This document shows positions 1 to 11,944 of a stretch of DNA of 64,000 nucleotides, piece by piece. The DNA is taken from NCBI GenBank assembly GCA_036852015.1, contig JAANDG010000064.1, positions 124,001 to 188,000 of the forward strand, read 5' to 3'. The stretch comes from Pelodera strongyloides. Its lineage: Eukaryota > Nematoda > Chromadorea > Rhabditida > Rhabditidae. Position 1 is the stretch's first letter. Each line of letters opens with the position of its first letter. The translations under genes and the position numbers were made by a program. The notes under the pieces were generated by a model, which was not told where the DNA came from, made no database searches, and saw only the letters and a list, made by a program, of their open reading frames with translations.

Positions 1-132
1 TAATACAATAGGGAGAGAGAGAGAAAGAAAGAGAGAAAGATAGAGAGAGAGAGAGACAGAGAGAGAGAAAAAGGGAGAGAAAGAGAGAGCAACCTTTGGC
101 AACAATGCAATAGAGAGAGAAAGAGAGAGAGG

Positions 133-163
<31 letters not shown>

Positions 164-582
164 CGCAACCTTTGGCAACAATGCAATGGTTAAAAACCTA
201 GCCTGTAACCATAGTCATAGAAGACTCAGAATACATAAAATAAAGCAAACAATATGAAAAGCAGTTATTGATGTGACGCAAGTGAACCATATGCGTGGGC
301 TTTATATGTGTTTCTACTTACGTAGAAAGAATCGAGTCAACTTGCTCATTCCGTCATCCCAGTGTAACGGTGTATTTGCGTGCGTTACTAAAAGATGTCC
401 GAAATCTTACAAGGAGTGGATATTTGTTGGAATATAATATAAATAAACAATAAGACATGAAATGAAATGCATACGATCCTACAGTGGAGTTGTTTCTTAT
501 ATACATCTGAATTACTCGAACCTACCTAAAGAGTAGTTGTACGGAATAACTTATTGCTTAAAAGTTCGAGCAATTTACTTAT

Positions 583-735
583 CAATTTATCATATGGAAC
601 ACGTCATCTTATCCTATGCACATTTTTGGTGCCCGTCCGAAGCTTCCGGCACCAAATTTACATAGGATACATATAGGATATGTGTATCATACGCAAATTT
701 CCCAAAGTAGGTACAATACTGCTTTAAAATAACAT
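583..735. repeat. foldback related to 8275-8412
   Basis: The segment contains two facing arms built around the words ATCATATG, ATCCTATG and CATAGGAT, and ends near CTTTAA. The same words in the same arrangement occur at about 8275-8412, in an intron of the SMYD gene. This is a short non-coding inverted-repeat element. Confidence 0.5.
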
Positions 736-1209
736 AAAATTAAAAGTAAGAAGGACCCCCATGGCACCAGAAGAAGATCTGATAGAAACTAAGGAGTAAG
801 TATGGAGCGCTTACTTTGTCACCTCAAATCACAAAGTTGATCTTAAACATAGAAACTATGCAAACAAAAATGTTAGAAAGATCAAGGAGAATAATGCACT
901 TGTTGAGGTCAGCTAGAGCAGTGCAGGAAACAACACACGCCCAGGGAAAAGGTTTAGGGTGTAGGGCTTCAAGCTTCAAGGCTTGGAAGGTAAAGACGGA
1001 AGATTTTTACGAATACGTAGCCACGCGATTTAGGTAATAAACCAATCTAGCTAAAAAATCTTTTACAGTACTTCGTATTTTATAATATACGGTATTTATT
1101 TATCCAACAACTACAGTACTTTGTATTTTATAACCGATCGTATTTGTTTATCCAGCAACACCAAGAGCTTCTCTTTAACGTGGTTCCTGATTTTCCACTT
1201 TGCCATAAC

Positions 1210-1594
1210 TTAAAGGGACAGGCCCATCAAAATAAACCTATATTTACGATACGTTCATAATGACTATCAAGCATTTTTATTACAATATATACAAACTAAA
1301 TTTCACCATTATTCGCCCTGGAAAACTTTTTTCCAATGCGCTCAACGCATATGTATACCATAAAACTGCAGATTTCAAAGCTATATATGCAAATTTGAAT
1401 CGCATTATAATTTCAAATAAAATTGCATTGACACAAGGATATTGCGGCTTTACGGTATACATTTAAGCTGAGCGCACGTAAAAAAGTTTTCATGCAAATA
1501 ATGTGAAATTAGTTTTATATCTTGTAGTAAAATGCTTTATATCATTATGAACGTATCGTAAATGTGGGTTATTTTGGGGGGCCCGTCCCTTTAA
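1210..1594. repeat. 385 bp TTAA-ended palindromic element, type D
   Basis: Long terminal inverted repeats begin TTAAAGGGACAGGCCC and continue inward through ACGATACGTTCATAATGA. A second full copy lies at 50833-51229. No ORF of note is inside. It is bounded by TTAA at both ends, and its right TTAA is shared with the left end of the next element. It looks like a non-autonomous MITE-like transposon with TTAA target choice (inference). Confidence 0.75.
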
Positions 1595-2024
1595 AGGAGA
1601 GGCCCACGAGAAAAAGATTTCTCAATTACTTCCGCACAATGTCAGGATCTCAGAAAATTAATGCGAAAACGCATCTTTGCATCTAGAACTCGAGAATATT
1701 CCACGCAAACAGTTTAACCAGGTACCGTAGTCACAACACAAAATTGTTTTTTTACGGTTAGATCCGTGCACTCATTCTTTTTCAACGTAATAATGTTCCG
1801 AATCGACATTACTACAATTATAAAGGGGTTTCCAACACAGTAATGCCCTAAAAGCGCGAAAATTGATCCTGACAACGGTACCTGGCCGAACTGTTTGCCG
1901 GAGAATAACTCTGTGAGTTCCAGGCTTCAAACAATGCGGTTTTCGCAGTAATATTTCTGAAATCCCGGACATTCTGTGCAAGTAAATTGAGGAAAACTTT
2001 ATTCTCATGGGCCCCTCCCTTTAA
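1591..2024. repeat. about 435 bp TTAA-ended palindromic element, type E
   Basis: The ends read TTAAAGGAGAGGCCC and, at the other side, GGGCCCCTCCCTTTAA. Inner arms include ACGGTACCTGGCCGAACTG and a facing copy. A second copy lies at 17057-17509, in an intron of the kinase-like gene. It directly abuts the type D element and shares its TTAA. Confidence 0.7.
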
Positions 2025-3162
2025 GCTCACTACGGAATTATCTCTAAAAAAAAGCCCCAACGGCTATAGACGGGAACCTTTTCCACGTTATCAATTGGAA
2101 TAAAAATAAAAATCAGTTTTTGTATATCGTTTTTAAGAAGTCCTGTAGTCTGTAGTTTTCGGTCTCTTATTTTGAGTGAGGAATTCACACGCACTTCTAA
2201 TAAAAAAGTGTCTAACAAAAGCGAGCGGCCATGATTTTCCAAGAGTTATATATGAGTTACACTACCTTTCAATTAGCCTTGCAAGCTTTACGAGGGCAAT
2301 TAGACACATACGTGCGTACATCTTTTCCATAAATAATTCCGACCCACCCTTCGCCTCTCAGCTATTCAAAGCAGCAGTAATTGTCACCAATAAAGGGCGT
2401 TATCATTTATGATAAGCATACACTGCAGGAATAAGATCTGATAAGTCTCAAGGGAAACAATAAGGCACTTAATAACTGGACAACGCCCAGTACTTTCACA
2501 TTGACACTTACGAATTCCAAAGAGGATTTAATTTCTAGGATATCACAAGATAGGTGTACCAGAGGCAAATACTCGAACAAGCTGAGGCTTTTAAAAGCGG
2601 TACGACAAGTGGTTTGTGAAAGGTATGCAAATGTTGTGTCATTCATACATTTCCAACACACGAATACAAATATCGGGAATAAAGTATAACCACATGTCGT
2701 GCCGCTTTAAACCTTAGGATTTGGCGTAGGACTAGGAGGCACCCAAGGTGCATGGGAACAACTATCAAAAGTCATAAGGAATAAGAATAAGTCATAAGGT
2801 CCCAAATGCGTTAAATTAGATTTACACATCCCAATACAAGTCAAAGCTTAGGCTTTCCTTCAACCAAACAAAAAAAAATAGTTGAAAAATTAGAACAGCC
2901 ATGTATCTCAATCACCGGTGACTTTCGACTAATTTGGGTCAATTTTTCTCGACTTTCGATCAGAAGTCGAGATGAAAAACGGATTTCTTGAGGAAGAATT
3001 AACACGATAAAGAGAGTGACCGAATGAGGAGATCACTATCTATTAGGGAGGAAAGAACTCTTTGGAATCCCAAAGCGAATCCCGGATGAAATGAGAAAAG
3101 GGAGACGATATTCTTTACTGAAAGGTTGAAAATCATATTCATGGAAATACATATGAACTCAT

Positions 3163-3207
<45 letters not shown>

Positions 3208-4239
3208 AGGGGGAGAGATACATAGGGGGATAGAGAGAGAGAGAGAGAAAAAAAAGACAAAAAGTAAAAGCTCCTCAAGCGTCATCGACTGAATAGTGCT
3301 GAGAAACATTAATTTGTCTGATATGCCTGAGTAGAAGCGTAGATGGAGAGGTTTGTGTAAGCGGAATAAGCTCATTGTGAGAGAACTTTCCGAAATAGAA
3401 ACACAGAACTCCACCATCTACGATTCAAAGCAAACATATCATACAAGTTAATAACTCACTTTCATTCAAGGCAGATTTAGGTCACGAAAAAATATGATAC
3501 TGCTGTTGCAAGAGGGACTTCCATAAGTTGGAGAAAATTAATCAACATAAAACATAAACCTGGCTCCCCTAGGACGTATAACGACTGATTATAGAAAAAC
3601 GAGATCGTGTACAGCAAATCATTAAAAAATACGAAGCAACACTGCCGGAAGTTTTTTTTCCAAATGTTGAAACTCAAATAATAAATCCTTGATGTTCAGA
3701 GATCTCCCGTGTATTGAGTCTCATAGCCTAGCGAGATCGAGGCGTAGCGATGAGGCACAGCGTGTAAGATATAGATCTGACATCTCACCATAGTTGTACC
3801 ACCCACGCGAGAGGACTACACACAAGCTGCGGTCTTAGTCTTACTAGGGATAAATACACATAAATACACACACTTACGCACTTACACTTACGCGGTAGTT
3901 AACTAACACCTATGTCTCGCGATGTTCAGTTGGGCTTCCTGCTCTTCTAGGGCTGTAGTACCTGCGGCTGTACCAGATAGCAAAAACGCAAACTGGCTAA
4001 CAAAGGATAATGGTGTAAGACTTCGACTCCAATATTCCAATGTTCTATATGCTGACGTGACTGTTTTATGTTAAAAATTCCAGTCACGACAGTAGTCAAC
4101 TAGAATCCAAAGAAAAGTTAAAGTATACATGTATAACTTACCATTATACATAAACTGCTCCTCCCAAGCATCGGCGGACATCATTGCTAGATGTGTTTAG
4201 AATTGTCTGAGGAAGCGTATGGTAGCCCTAGCACAATAC

Positions 4240-4395
4240 TAGACGTGTGCTATTCAGCGGATCGGACAGTACTAGATGTGTGCTCTTCAGATGAACGTAC
4301 GGCACTAGATGGGTTCTCAGAAGTAGCACGGTACTAGATGGGTTCTCAGAAGATAGCACGGTACTAGATGGGTGCCCAGAAGATAGCACGGTCCA
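4240..4395. repeat. minisatellite, about 30 bp unit
   Basis: Imperfect tandem units contain CACGGTACTAGATGGGT followed by a variable CTCAGAAGAT segment. At least four units are recognisable. Reading frames across it are by-products of the repeat. Confidence 0.7.
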
Positions 4396-4964
4396 CAACC
4401 AGTCTTCACTTGGTGCAGGGACTAGATTGAAACCACCAAACCCGTGTAGCCTTCTGGTGCGCGCTTCCACGTAAGCAGTTTCGCAGTTTCCTGGGCCAAG
4501 GCGGGCCTTCGAGGGGGATGTGCTAGCGCCCGCGACACTTTTTGTGTCAAAGGTGCACAAACACAGAATATAATAAATACGGATAGTTGAAAAAACGAGG
4601 CGTCAGGCAGATTTAAGCTAATAAACAGGAGCCCCTTTTTCCATCCGCACAAATACACAATGGCGAGATCAGGACACACACAGTGTATTGGTGGTTTTTG
4701 ATACCTTCAGGTTTAATGTTAGTCTGGGGACGTTTGGGAATAAATGAAGTTAGGGGGCTGCCTGCAGCACAGGAAAATGAAATAATTGTCGAAACCACAG
4801 AAAAACCGTAAAAAAATTTACTGAAATTAATCGGCCCTTGCAATCCTTCGAATTTGTGGCATTAGGGTCGCATTCGTTTTTGAGAGGATTGAACTAGCTT
4901 TTTAGTCAAGGGTTTTATACAGCTTTAAGGCTTCTGACTCTTGTCTGGTGTCTGGTCTTTTTCA

Positions 4965-5065
4965 TCCGTGCGGTGCCTATGCGGCGTTCACCGTCTGTGC
5001 GCGGCGCCTATGCGGTATCGCAGTCTGTGTGCGGTGCCTATGCGGTGTCCACCGATCCACCGACT
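4965..5065. repeat. minisatellite, about 33 bp unit
   Basis: Three tandem copies contain GCGGTGCCTATGCGGTGT or a close variant, with a decaying fourth to the right. A short ORF over it is a repeat artefact. Confidence 0.65.
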
Positions 5066-5558
5066 ATGCGCTATTCGAACAATTCAGTATGCGGTGTGAT
5101 GTACAATCGGCCGTGTCAAACCACCGCCACGTAAAAGAGTACAATACCATTATGCCATAGTTTATCTGCCAAAAAAAAGAACAAATACTGGAAAGTAAAA
5201 TGTATGTACAACAAGATACTCCGTACAGTAGTAAATCACAAATGATTTACATTCCATAAATAAAGCACTAAATTATAAATAATCATACTCTCATATATAC
5301 AGTACTCAATCAGAGTACAAGGGCGTAAATCCATAGGTTTCCCTTTCAGCCAAGCCTACACAAACATTTCTTCCGAAAATTAAGGAAATAAGAAATCGCG
5401 AGAAGTATAACGATAAGGATAATTTTCATTTCGATCGAAACTCACTTCATGAAAACTAACTAAAATTTAGAAACAATATCGTTGTAATAGTAACAGTCTA
5501 GTATCGTACTACCATCAATCTATCATCGTAACAGTATCAGTTTAGAATAGCACTAGTA

Positions 5559-8500
5559 TCAATCTAGTATCGCCTCCGCATCTCTCATCAATTTCAAAGT
5601 GAGGCTCCCTTCCAATCCATAAAACGTTCTATAAGCACATAAAGCTGTGAAGAAACTTTTCTGTGCCGTCGTCTTCGATAATTGATCTCCGCTTCTCAAA
5701 TATACAGTGTAAAAGTTGGTGTCAACCGCGTGTAAGCGGCGCGGAACTAAGTAAGTAGCACGCCGCGAAGAAATGGCCCGGTCTGCGCGCCGAAACTTCG
5801 CCGCATGCATGCCCATACCAAATTGCCCTGTCAGAAAACTCATACGAACACCTCGCACACTACTTTATTGTATCCTATAAAACATACATATTGCCAGGAC
5901 AAATAAAAAGAGTAGTTTTTCAATTTCACCATAACTGAACTTGAAAAGAAAATATCTCAACATACCTCTCCCAAATTCGAATCCGTATCAACATTTCTGC
6001 GTGTGCGATGGCAGCCGTTTCCAATGATAAAGTCGGCAATCCCTTAACTTTGACGCAATTGTACAGTAGCGTAAAACAATCGAGAGCAGCTTGCAATTTA
6101 CCTAAAGAAAACGATTAGAAGAAACACAAATGAAAGTATAAGCAGCCGCCGCTCAAAAAGGACCGGCGCTACGGTTGAGCGGAGGGCCCAATTTCGCGCG
6201 TCGTCACCAAATCTGCATAGAATTAAAGGTGGCGCACTTACGGCACCAATTTCGCGACCGCAATAAGTGCAGGGCGTTAGCGGCACCCCCCGCCCCCATC
6301 TATAATCAATAACACCTCACCTGCTCGAACAAATTCCACCGTGAGAAAGTGAGCCATGCGTTCGAGTTGCAAATTGCCATCCACGTACAGTTCCTTCATC
6401 CGGTGAAATTTTGTCATCAAATGTTCAAGGGAGGAGTCCAACTGATCGTCTTCAGTCAAAATTGTGTCCTTGTACTGAAATAGACATTCTTATGCCTCGT
6501 GGCCTACGGCGCTGTCACGGTTCACCGCTAACTCCTAACCCTGCGGTGTTCATCGGTAACTCCTAACACAGATCAAGTATTCTCATTAGAATGCATAGCA
6601 TTGGTAGCAAGCTCAGTTGCCTAGGAAAAATTGAAGAAAGTTTCGGTTACCTGCATGTGAATGCTAAAACGACTAAACAAATCTGAGGAAGTATTCGCCA
6701 ACCAAGTGCGAGAGCAAAAGAGATTCAGAGCGCCCGTGAGCCCAGGCAGGGGCCCCCTGTGTGTTGGTGAATATGGCCTCTCGACATATGTGCTCAATAA
6801 TCACAACGGATAAACTGCACACCTCGAACACTTGAGGATCCGTTTTTGTTCCGTAGAGGATTGGATACAGGTCTACTCCCTTTACACAGCTTGTGCAGTG
6901 ACAATCGAATCCTCTCATTTGCGTAGACGTCTAAAATCGGATCAGTCAATCAATCAATCGACCACATCCAGGAACATGGAAATAAAAAAGCGATATGCCA
7001 CGTGGTTTGCGAAACTTATACTGGACGCAGGCATTCCTATGCATTACACATAAAGGCAAGAATATTTGCACATAATGCATAATTATAATTATAGAGTTCA
7101 CAAGAATTGTTTGATAATCCTATAATCCATAATAATCCTGACGATCAAACAGTTGCGTTATATGAATAATGATGAATCTTTACAAACAACAACAACAAAA
7201 TAAGAGAGTACAGAATACTACTAGCTACAACAAAGGAAGCGCTTCACAGATTATCAGAGATACAGATACATACCTACGCGGGTCCAAACCGACGTGGGAT
7301 AGAAACCAAATCAATAATATAAAGAAGAAAGCAAACCTGTCTGGAACTTGCATCGTGCGTGTAAATACTCATACCATAGCAATCGGTCACTTCTTCTCCT
7401 TTCAGAATTCCACGCGAACGGAAGATCATTTGGTTGCAATCGAAACTAAACCAACCGTTTTATATAAACCGATAAACTAGTTACCCGAATTTGAAGTACC
7501 CCCCTGACCATGAGCATAGGCCGGTTTAATTACTCAATTCTGAGTTGCCATCCAGAGAACAGGCCGGCCACAGATTAGCTTGAGGTACCACGCCGGTGGG
7601 CGGTGATGCCCCACATCCGAAACCGAACGTTAACGTTGGCAATGACAATTTTCTTAAAGTAATCCAATTATCTTAACTTAAGCTATTCGACACTAATAAT
7701 TATTTACGTTCAAAGACATAAAAACCTCACTCACTAGCTATAAGTGTTCGGTTTGCATGAGTGATTCATAATCGATGCAATAGGGAATAGTCCGACAGCC
7801 AGTGGTCCGTCATTATGCTCCATTCTTTCCACTTTGTCGTTTTCTTCATAGAGAGCACTGGAAAAAAAACAGAGGGTACTGTACTTCATGACGGTGTACA
7901 AAGTACTGTAGGGTACTGTAGGTATTTTCTTCGTAGAGAGCACTGGAAATAACAGAGGGTACTGTACTTCATGACGGTGAACAAATTACTGTAGGGTACT
8001 TCATATTCATGTAACCCTACTAATACTGCTCACGCCACTCTAAACAAGTGATTCTATGTGGCACGAGATTAGGCTTCATTGGACCTAAACGACACACTAC
8101 TGTAATGGAACTCACACTAGAAGTTACAGTAGTGCGCCTGCTAACGACAAACTACTGTAACATATATTGGGTTGGACGGCACGGAATCAGCGCAAATTCC
8201 TCATTTGTAAGAAAAACTGCCCCAAATACCAAATATTCACCTAATATCCACGCACTCAAAAATCTTCACGCGCAAAAAAAGCTTAAAGCGAAATATGATA
8301 AGCAAATCCTATGTATCCTATGCTAATTTTGGATGATCAATCGTACGAAATTAACATAGGATTTGCTTATCATATGCAAATTTTCCAAAGAGGCTAGCAT
8401 TTCGCTTTAAAAACCACCCACTCTTCAACTTGTTCGTGTAGAATCCACGCTGTTCGTTTCTTGCCTGCTGGTAACATTTCGGCAACCTGAAAGTTAATTG

Positions 8501-9788
8501 AATCTACAAGCAAAAGGCTTTATACCTCTACCGCTACCGTACACTGACACATCTAACCCAGAGGCCGTATTCACCAACACGCTTGGAACCCTCCCTGGCC
8601 TCCCCAGGGAGCTAAAGAGGGCGTAGAGAGTTCGCGAGCAGAAGAGATTCAGAGTGCTCCGCTCGTGAGCCTAGGGAGGGTTCGCTACGTGTTGATAAAT
8701 ACGGCCTCAGACCTCTAACCGTCCCCCATCCCCCATCAACCTTACAATGGAATGAACAATATTTGGCATGCAATAAAAACACCAAATATAATCACCTGTG
8801 GGATGTCGCTTGGTTCAAAAATATTATGTGCATTTGTCGGGAGTCTGCAGAGGACAAAAAGCACAGCTTTTTCAAAGGTTACCCGGAGGTTGGGCACTTG
8901 AGACCAGGCTGTCTTCGTCTGAAAAAGTTGATTGATGAATAGGAAATTCAGACAATGAGCATATCCATTTGCTACTTAATTAGCAAAATACATAGCCGTT
9001 AGATACTTATCCAGGGGCCGAGGGGCCCATCATCCACAGTTAGACTTATGTATAGGCTACTATTCGCTCCATTACCAAACGACGCTACACAACTACTAAT
9101 ACTTTTTCTTGAATAATACTCTAGCACTTCACACTTCACATTCACAGTATGGTTGAAACATGTGCCCAGATAGCAGAACAACGGTGTATATAATAGAAAA
9201 ACACTTAAAGCGAAATACCGGTTGGTCTTTGAAACACATCGAGTACGCCAGCATTCTTATGAAACATATGCAACTTAACATAAAGTAGAATACAAAATCG
9301 AGCTAAATTCGAGAAAATTAGCATAAATACGTAAGAATTCAGTTGTGCACTATGTGTTTCAAAAACCGGCCGGTATTTCGCTTTAACTGACAGGAGTCTC
9401 AACTCACATTCTGCAAATGAACAACAAGTTTGTCCAAAACAGGAACCAGCGTTTGTCTATCAACCGCCTGTTCTGTACTTGTTTCCAATGAGGCGACATA
9501 AGAAAAGTGGTCAGAGGATAGTCCAGTGGTTTCAGGAAAACTATCTGCAACAAATAGGATTAGTACTTGAGGTTGAGGAACACGTATGGGTAGAATTTAC
9601 AAGCATATAAGTTATCTCGTCAGTGGGCCTGAGCCTGAGCTGACCGTTTAGGAGATAAACACATGGACTATGACAGTCCCTCGAATTACTGTATGCCTCA
9701 AATTTGCGGAATTTCATCAGTCCGTTAGGAGACCATATTGTTCGTATTGTTATCCCTCTAGCGCTCTCGCTCTTTATCTCTCTCTCTC

Positions 9789-9823
<35 letters not shown>

Positions 9824-10780
9824 GTCTCTCTACACACAACGAACTTTATAAACTAAAAAAGTACCAGTTAACACATATTCGAGCACTTGTCCAACCGGAT
9901 AGCTGAGCACAACTCGTACAGCCAACTCAATTAGTCCCAGGTTTCTGAGAGACTCTTGAAAATCAGATTCACACAACGAGATCCATCGAGACACGGGAGA
10001 CTTCTCACACTTGGGGCACACTGTTCTGAAAGTGGAAGCTTAAAGCTACCGTATATTTGACCACGGTATGACCGCCATACAGTATGACTTAGCTACATGT
10101 TTCACTTAGCGCAGACGACAGACTGTTCTGTAAGGTAACGTAACGCATATTTAATAATTTAATAACTCAATGAAAGTAAAGAAGCAATAGCTCAAAATTA
10201 CAGTACGTCACGGTGTGACCGAAGCACATAATGAACTAGTACCAATGTTTCATGCATTAGATAAGTAGGGTTGGGACTTGGGACTGTTAATGCGTACCGT
10301 AGTGCGTAGTACTTAGAATAGAACCTAGTATAGTACCGTGACTTAGAAACCAATGGGGCCACGCAATAATGACATCGGCTCACGTTGAAGGTCACCGACT
10401 TAGCCTGGTCTACACATATCAAAGCGCCTGGTGGGATATCGACAACTGCCTAAATGAATGGAATTACGGTACCTGGAAATACAGTACCTTTACACTTTTA
10501 ATACAACAAACGTTTCATTAATTATCCTCCACTATAAACGTAACTGAACTAAGTTTTTGAACAAGTGACTTCGGTAAAGTATTTTTCCTCATTTGATTAC
10601 GTTTTATAGTTACAGTTTAGAAAAAATACAGTAATTCAAAGAGGGGATACAGATACAGAACAGATAATATCCCTATCGTACCTCAAGGAAACGTCCGCGC
10701 TTTTTGTCGCGCCCAACACGCACTGCGCTGGAAAGTTGGGGAAAATCCGAGTTTGCGCCTTGATACAGTACATCTGACAT
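5559..10780 (-). CDS. SMYD-family SET/MYND protein lysine methyltransferase
   Basis: Predicted SAM-dependent lysine methyltransferase of the SMYD family, about 478 aa, acting on histone or non-histone lysines. Exons on the minus strand, in order: 10780-10682, 10449-10337, 10025-9865, 9544-9408, 8918-8796, 8486 to about 8449, 7857-7735, 7445-7337, 6930-6823, 6474-6321, 6101-5966, 5694-5559; phases agree throughout. The N-terminus begins the split SET domain (GRDKKRGRFLE, about 24-33). The MYND finger is short and irregular, with CHYC about 59-62 and CPKC about 74-77. The core SET motif is GLFPIASIMNHSC, ending near 257, followed by KPN. GEEVTDCY follows in the next exon. The post-SET cysteines are CHCTSC, about 311-316. 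A helical TPR-like C-terminus ends the protein. The initiator ATG directly follows an acceptor-like TTTCAG, so the mRNA may be trans-spliced. The donor of the 8486 exon is ambiguous (8449 or 8476). Family identity is firm; the exact substrate and nematode orthologue are not. Confidence 0.88.
7841..8002. repeat. tandem duplication spanning a SMYD 3' splice site
   Basis: Two adjacent copies of about 80 bp (7841-7921 and 7925-8002) share TAGAGAGCACTGGAAA and ACAGAGGGTACTGTACTTCA. On the minus strand each carries a pyrimidine-rich acceptor followed by TGCTCTCTA. Only the gene-proximal copy joins the reading frame of the NHSC exon. Confidence 0.8.
8275..8412. repeat. intronic foldback element
   Basis: Facing arms contain GATAAGCAAATCCTATG and CATAGGATTTGCTTATC, and the ends are TTAAAGCGAAAT and ATTTCGCTTTAA. 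It lies in the intron between the NHSC exon and the preceding exon of the SMYD gene. Confidence 0.75.
8571..8705. repeat. foldback with GGCCGTATTCACCAAC ends
   Basis: The left end GGCCGTATTCACCAAC faces GTTGATAAATACGGCC at the right, with further pairing around CCCTCCCTGG and its complement. A truncated relative is at about 6706-6780. Related termini occur at 53791-53912. It is in an intron of the SMYD gene. Confidence 0.65.
9205..9386. repeat. TTAA-ended palindromic MITE, type A
   Basis: About 180 bp. Both ends carry TTAAAGCGAAATACCGG and a rough complement; inner arms carry GAAACACATCGAGTACGCCA and its partner. It lies in an intron of the SMYD gene. Other type A copies are annotated separately. 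Confidence 0.8.
9778..9833. repeat. CT/GT-rich microsatellite
   Basis: A TCTC run interrupted by TGTCTG units, inside an intron of the SMYD gene. Confidence 0.85.
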
Positions 10781-11109
10781 CTGAAAGTAAAAATATATAC
10801 GGAATGTTACAAAACCATTTAACGATAGTATACGGTTAACGGACACACAATATTTTATTGGCACGAGAAGACACGCGCATAGTCAAAACTAATATAGCCC
10901 GAAACGTACACTGCACCTAAGTCAAATCCTATACTCATAAAATGAACCAATACTGAAAAACAAGTCAGAAACGTACACTACACCTAACTCAAAAACCACA
11001 CACACCAATAATAATGCTAATACTGAAAATTAAAATAATAGCAGAGTGATAAATACAAGAAGAGGAGCTGTATCGGTATCTCGATACCCGAGAACCAATC
11101 CACTTCAAC
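10781..11109. promoter_or_regulatory. shared divergent upstream region of SMYD and SSP genes
   Basis: The 329 bp between the two start codons is the only place for both promoters. It holds a 26 bp direct repeat, GAAACGTACACTGCACCTAA plus six more bases, at 10901-10926 and again with few changes at 10968-10993. A TGATAA motif lies at about 11047. GATA factors drive sperm protein genes in Caenorhabditis, so this is a candidate site; function is inferred. Confidence 0.45.
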
Positions 11110-11943
11110 ATGTCCCTTGCCGTTGAGCCCGCTGCCGCCCAGGTGCCCGCCGCCGGAGGAAAGTCCACCCACACCATCACCAACCCGGGAGCCGCCAAGG
11201 TCGTCTTCAAGGTAGGATTTGACCGTTATGACATCCAGCTTCCATTCTTGTTCGGACTCCACGAATAAGTGGGAGTGGGCTGTGCTTGTGTTTCTCCCAG
11301 GCCTTGTGGGAGCCTTCTCCCTGTTGCTAGTTAGGTTAGTGCATTCATATGTACCGTACTAGGCTAATACAAAATATTAACCCTCATTACTTTAGGTCAA
11401 GTCGTCGAACAACAACGAGTACCGCCTGAACCCCGTGTTCGGATTCATCGAGCCTGGAGCAGGAGCTCCTCTGGAGATCACCCGCCTGGCTGGAGCACCC
11501 AAGGTGGGGATATTCCGGCCCTTCCGATGGCATGTTCGTACCGGCCGGTATAAACCGTGGCATGTTCGTACCAGTGGTCTAAACCTACGCTACCTCGCAC
11601 CGGTACCCGGTCTACACTTGGACATCCATGATATTGATTAATGTGGATGTACCGTGGGCCGAGCATTCACAGGAATCTACAGTAACCAAGTACCTGTATA
11701 AACACGGTTACGATTTGTACGTCACAGCTACATTACAGCTATTAAGATTATTATCACAGTGTACATCACAGCTACTAAGCTATCCTTCTTTCAATTTAAC
11801 AATTATTAAAATAAAACTATTCGCAGGAGGACAAGATGGTGATCGAGTTCGGTGATGCTCCCGCTGATGCCCCGACTCCCCAGGACGCATTCAAGGGAGT
11901 CGCTGCTCCCCAGAAGGTCACCCTCCCCATCTCTGCTCAATAA
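11110..11943 (+). CDS. SSP-type small MSP-domain sperm protein
   Basis: Small sperm-specific protein built of a single major-sperm-protein (MSP) domain, 108 aa. Such proteins are abundant in nematode sperm cytoplasm, but their exact role is less clear than that of MSP itself. Exons: 11110-11211, 11396-11503, 11827-11943, all phase 0 with clean GT-AG borders. The protein starts MSLAVEP; its core is VFKVKSSNNNEYRLNPVFGF, followed by EITRLAGAPKEDKMVIEFG, and it ends LPISAQ. This order and length match the SSP (class P) family rather than the roughly 127-residue MSPs. Codons are GC-richer at third positions than in neighbouring genes, as expected for a highly expressed gene. The polyadenylation hexamer overlaps the stop codon. 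Likely transcribed in the male germ line (inference). Confidence 0.93.
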
Positions 11944-11944
11944 A
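11939..11944 (+). terminator. poly(A) signal overlapping the SSP stop codon
   Basis: AATAAA starts two bases before the TAA stop and includes it, so the 3' untranslated region must be very short if this signal is used. Confidence 0.7.

Larger units (their letters stand above)
1..5500. other. gene-poor repeat-rich stretch
   Basis: No convincing gene is seen. The stretch opens with GA-rich low-complexity DNA (about 12-170) that holds two copies of a unique segment beginning GCAACCTTTGGCAACAATGC (about 89 and 165). It then carries a foldback (583-735), two abutting palindromic elements (1210-2025), GA microsatellites (about 3170-3250), a roughly 30 bp minisatellite (about 4240-4395) and a roughly 33 bp minisatellite (about 4965-5065). 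A start codon at 760 followed by a strong splice donor at 795 could be a small first exon, but no matching downstream exon was found. Confidence 0.6.

Noticed and set aside
760..795. Possible 5' exon, ATG followed by MAPEEDLIETK and a strong donor GTAAGTATG
   Set aside because: No downstream plus-strand exon with matching phase was found before the next gene; too little to call a gene.
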